Both the position numbers and the translations under genes were made by a program. This document shows positions 6,111-7,138 of a stretch of 7,138 bases of DNA, piece by piece. The notes beneath the pieces were generated by a model. The model worked only from the letters and a program-made list of their open reading frames with translations, was not told the DNA's origin and did no database searches. Within the stretch, counting starts at the first letter, position 1, and each line of letters begins with the position of its first letter. The stretch comes from Bacteroidota bacterium (GTDB lineage Bacteria; Bacteroidota; Bacteroidia; Chitinophagales; Chitinophagaceae). The stretch is taken from the NCBI GenBank assembly GCA_023392185.1, contig JAEVZP010000081.1, positions 1 to 7,138 on the forward strand. The letters run 5' to 3'.

Positions 6111-7138
6111 TTACCGACGCATGTTGGGGAATGGAGGCGGAACGTTGGACGGACCTTCTTCACCGGAGGTAGCGCTGCGGAACATCACAGAGTTGTCGCT
6201 GCCAGAACCACCGTATTGGAAGATAAAGCGGCCACGGTCGATACCGGACTTCTCGCTCATGTACTCGATTACAGAGTTCACGCGATCCCAGCTGCGCTGC
6301 TGCATCATTTTGGAACCGGAACCGTTGCCGATGATAACCACTTTACAAGTCGGGTTAGCGTTCATCTGCGCAGCCAGTGTAGACAGTTGGCTTTGCATAG
6401 CCGGAGTGATACGGCTGCTACCGGAAGAGAAAGTAAGGGAACCGGCACCGATATTACCACAGGCAGAAGCCACTTGACCTTCGCAGTTGCAAGGGCATTT
6501 GCCAACACCGTCAGCATCTACCGGCTGGCACTCCGTCGGAGTGATCAGTTGCTTATCGAGGTAATCCGGAACACCGTCACCGTCTGTATCGAGCGGACAA
6601 CCGTGAGAATCCACAGCTACACCGGCAGGAGTACCCGGGCATTTGTCGAACTGGTCAACGATACCGTCGCCGTCAGAGTCGGTGAGAACCGGATCCGGCA
6701 GACGCATGTGGCGGGGATCAGCCAGTTCGTTGTAGGCATGATCCAGCGGGTTCATCCAGTAGAGCGGCTCTACCTGAGTACGACGGCTGCCGATGTTCAG
6801 GTTCAGACCAATGTTGGCATAGTTGATCAGATCAGCATCCGGAGAGATGGCAATACCACCACCGGGAACCTGAGAGTATTTTACTCCATCCAGATAGTCA
6901 GCGCTGCTACCAAAAGGCATGGTTACGCGATCTTCGAGGGAGATGTTAACCGTAGGGCTAAGACGGAACTGGAAGCCGAGACCACCGGTAGCACCCAGCA
7001 TGGTCGTTTTACGACCGATAAGACTGTTAACGCGATTGCTGTTCACATTCGCATCTGTTTCGTACGTACCATCCAGGATGTTTACAAGGGCTTCCTTGAT
7101 ATCCTTGCGGTTATGGTGAACAAATCCTGGCTCGGAGG
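6111..7138 (-). CDS. OmpA-family outer-membrane protein with TSP3 calcium repeats (C-terminal part)
   Basis: The frame is open to the right edge, so only the last 341 residues are seen and the start lies outside; an internal GTG at 7046 is not the start. In order: the end of an OmpA/porin-like beta-barrel (about 1-120, alternating strands such as LGFQFRLSPTVNISLEDRV and ANIGLNLNIG), two thrombospondin type 3 calcium-binding repeats (DSDGDGIVD at about 153-161, DTDGDGVPD at about 183-191), a Cys-rich linker containing CPCNC (about 203-226), then a diverged OmpA C-terminal peptidoglycan-binding-like domain (about 230-320). In this last domain the region that usually reads GHTD reads GNGS, so the Asp that contacts diaminopimelate seems lost, while an Arg (WDRVNSV) is kept. 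The tail is Pro-rich. It should sit in the outer membrane with its C-terminus in the periplasm. A terminator follows closely. Confidence 0.85.
   Translation of the reverse strand, partial: SEPGFVHHNRKDIKEALVNILDGTYETDANVNSNRVNSLIGRKTTMLGATGGLGFQFRLSPTVNISLEDRVTMPFGSSADYLDGVKYSQVPGGGIAISPDADLINYANIGLNLNIGSRRTQVEPLYWMNPLDHAYNELADPRHMRLPDPVLTDSDGDGIVDQFDKCPGTPAGVAVDSHGCPLDTDGDGVPDYLDKQLITPTECQPVDADGVGKCPCNCEGQVASACGNIGAGSLTFSSGSSRITPAMQSQLSTLAAQMNANPTCKVVIIGNGSGSKMMQQRSWDRVNSVIEYMSEKSGIDRGRFIFQYGGSGSDNSVMFRSATSGEEGPSNVPPPFPNMRR

Noticed and set aside
1..7138. tRNA, rRNA, insertion sequence, CRISPR array or a full restriction-modification system
   Set aside because: No cloverleaf, rRNA segment, transposase, regular spaced repeats or HsdM/HsdS partner is seen on either strand.

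Overview
This window most likely comes from the chromosome of a member of the phylum Bacteroidota, probably a Saprospiria/Lewinella-like lineage with mid-50s GC; the lineage is an inference. The signs are a near-perfect Bacteroidota-type promoter (TTTG, 18 bases, TAATTTTG) in front of the S41 peptidase gene, the absence of clear Shine-Dalgarno sequences, a short 256-aa AMP nucleosidase of the Bacteroidota form, a stand-alone HsdR-N-like protein, and an outer-membrane OmpA protein with thrombospondin type 3 (TSP3) calcium repeats.

Layout, left to right. 1-168 is an intergenic edge with two hairpins and no convincing gene. 169-1815 (-) is a fused double-ATPase of an oligopeptide/nickel-type ABC importer, with no permease or binding protein in view. 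1816-1910 is a spacer holding a large nested inverted repeat. 1911-2681 (-) is AMP nucleosidase. Divergent from it, 2737-3201 (+) is a 154-aa HsdR N-terminal-like protein with a PD-(D/E)xK nuclease core. Its 3' end overlaps by 39 bases the end of the convergent S41 carboxy-terminal processing peptidase, 3163-4809 (-). A 143-base divergent promoter region separates the peptidase from a BadF/N-acetylglucosamine-kinase-like sugar kinase, 4953-5801 (+). Two strong hairpin terminators (5821-5856 and 6042-6077) lie in the 309-base gap before the C-terminal part of a TSP3/OmpA outer-membrane protein, 6111-7138 (-), whose N-terminus is beyond the window.

The genes do not form one pathway. Loose themes are nutrient uptake and salvage (peptide import, AMP to adenine plus ribose-5-phosphate, amino-sugar phosphorylation) and envelope maintenance (periplasmic peptidase, peptidoglycan-associated outer-membrane protein). 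Most look like ordinary core genes, and I see no convincing new defence or mobile system.

The most unusual signal is a repeated palindrome built on TTCCGGAA: ten copies in 7.1 kb against about 0.1 expected by chance, seven of them inside the ABC ATPase gene and none in the peptidase, kinase or OmpA genes. Also worth a look are the nested palindrome pair at 1847-1906 and the promoter that corrects the peptidase start.
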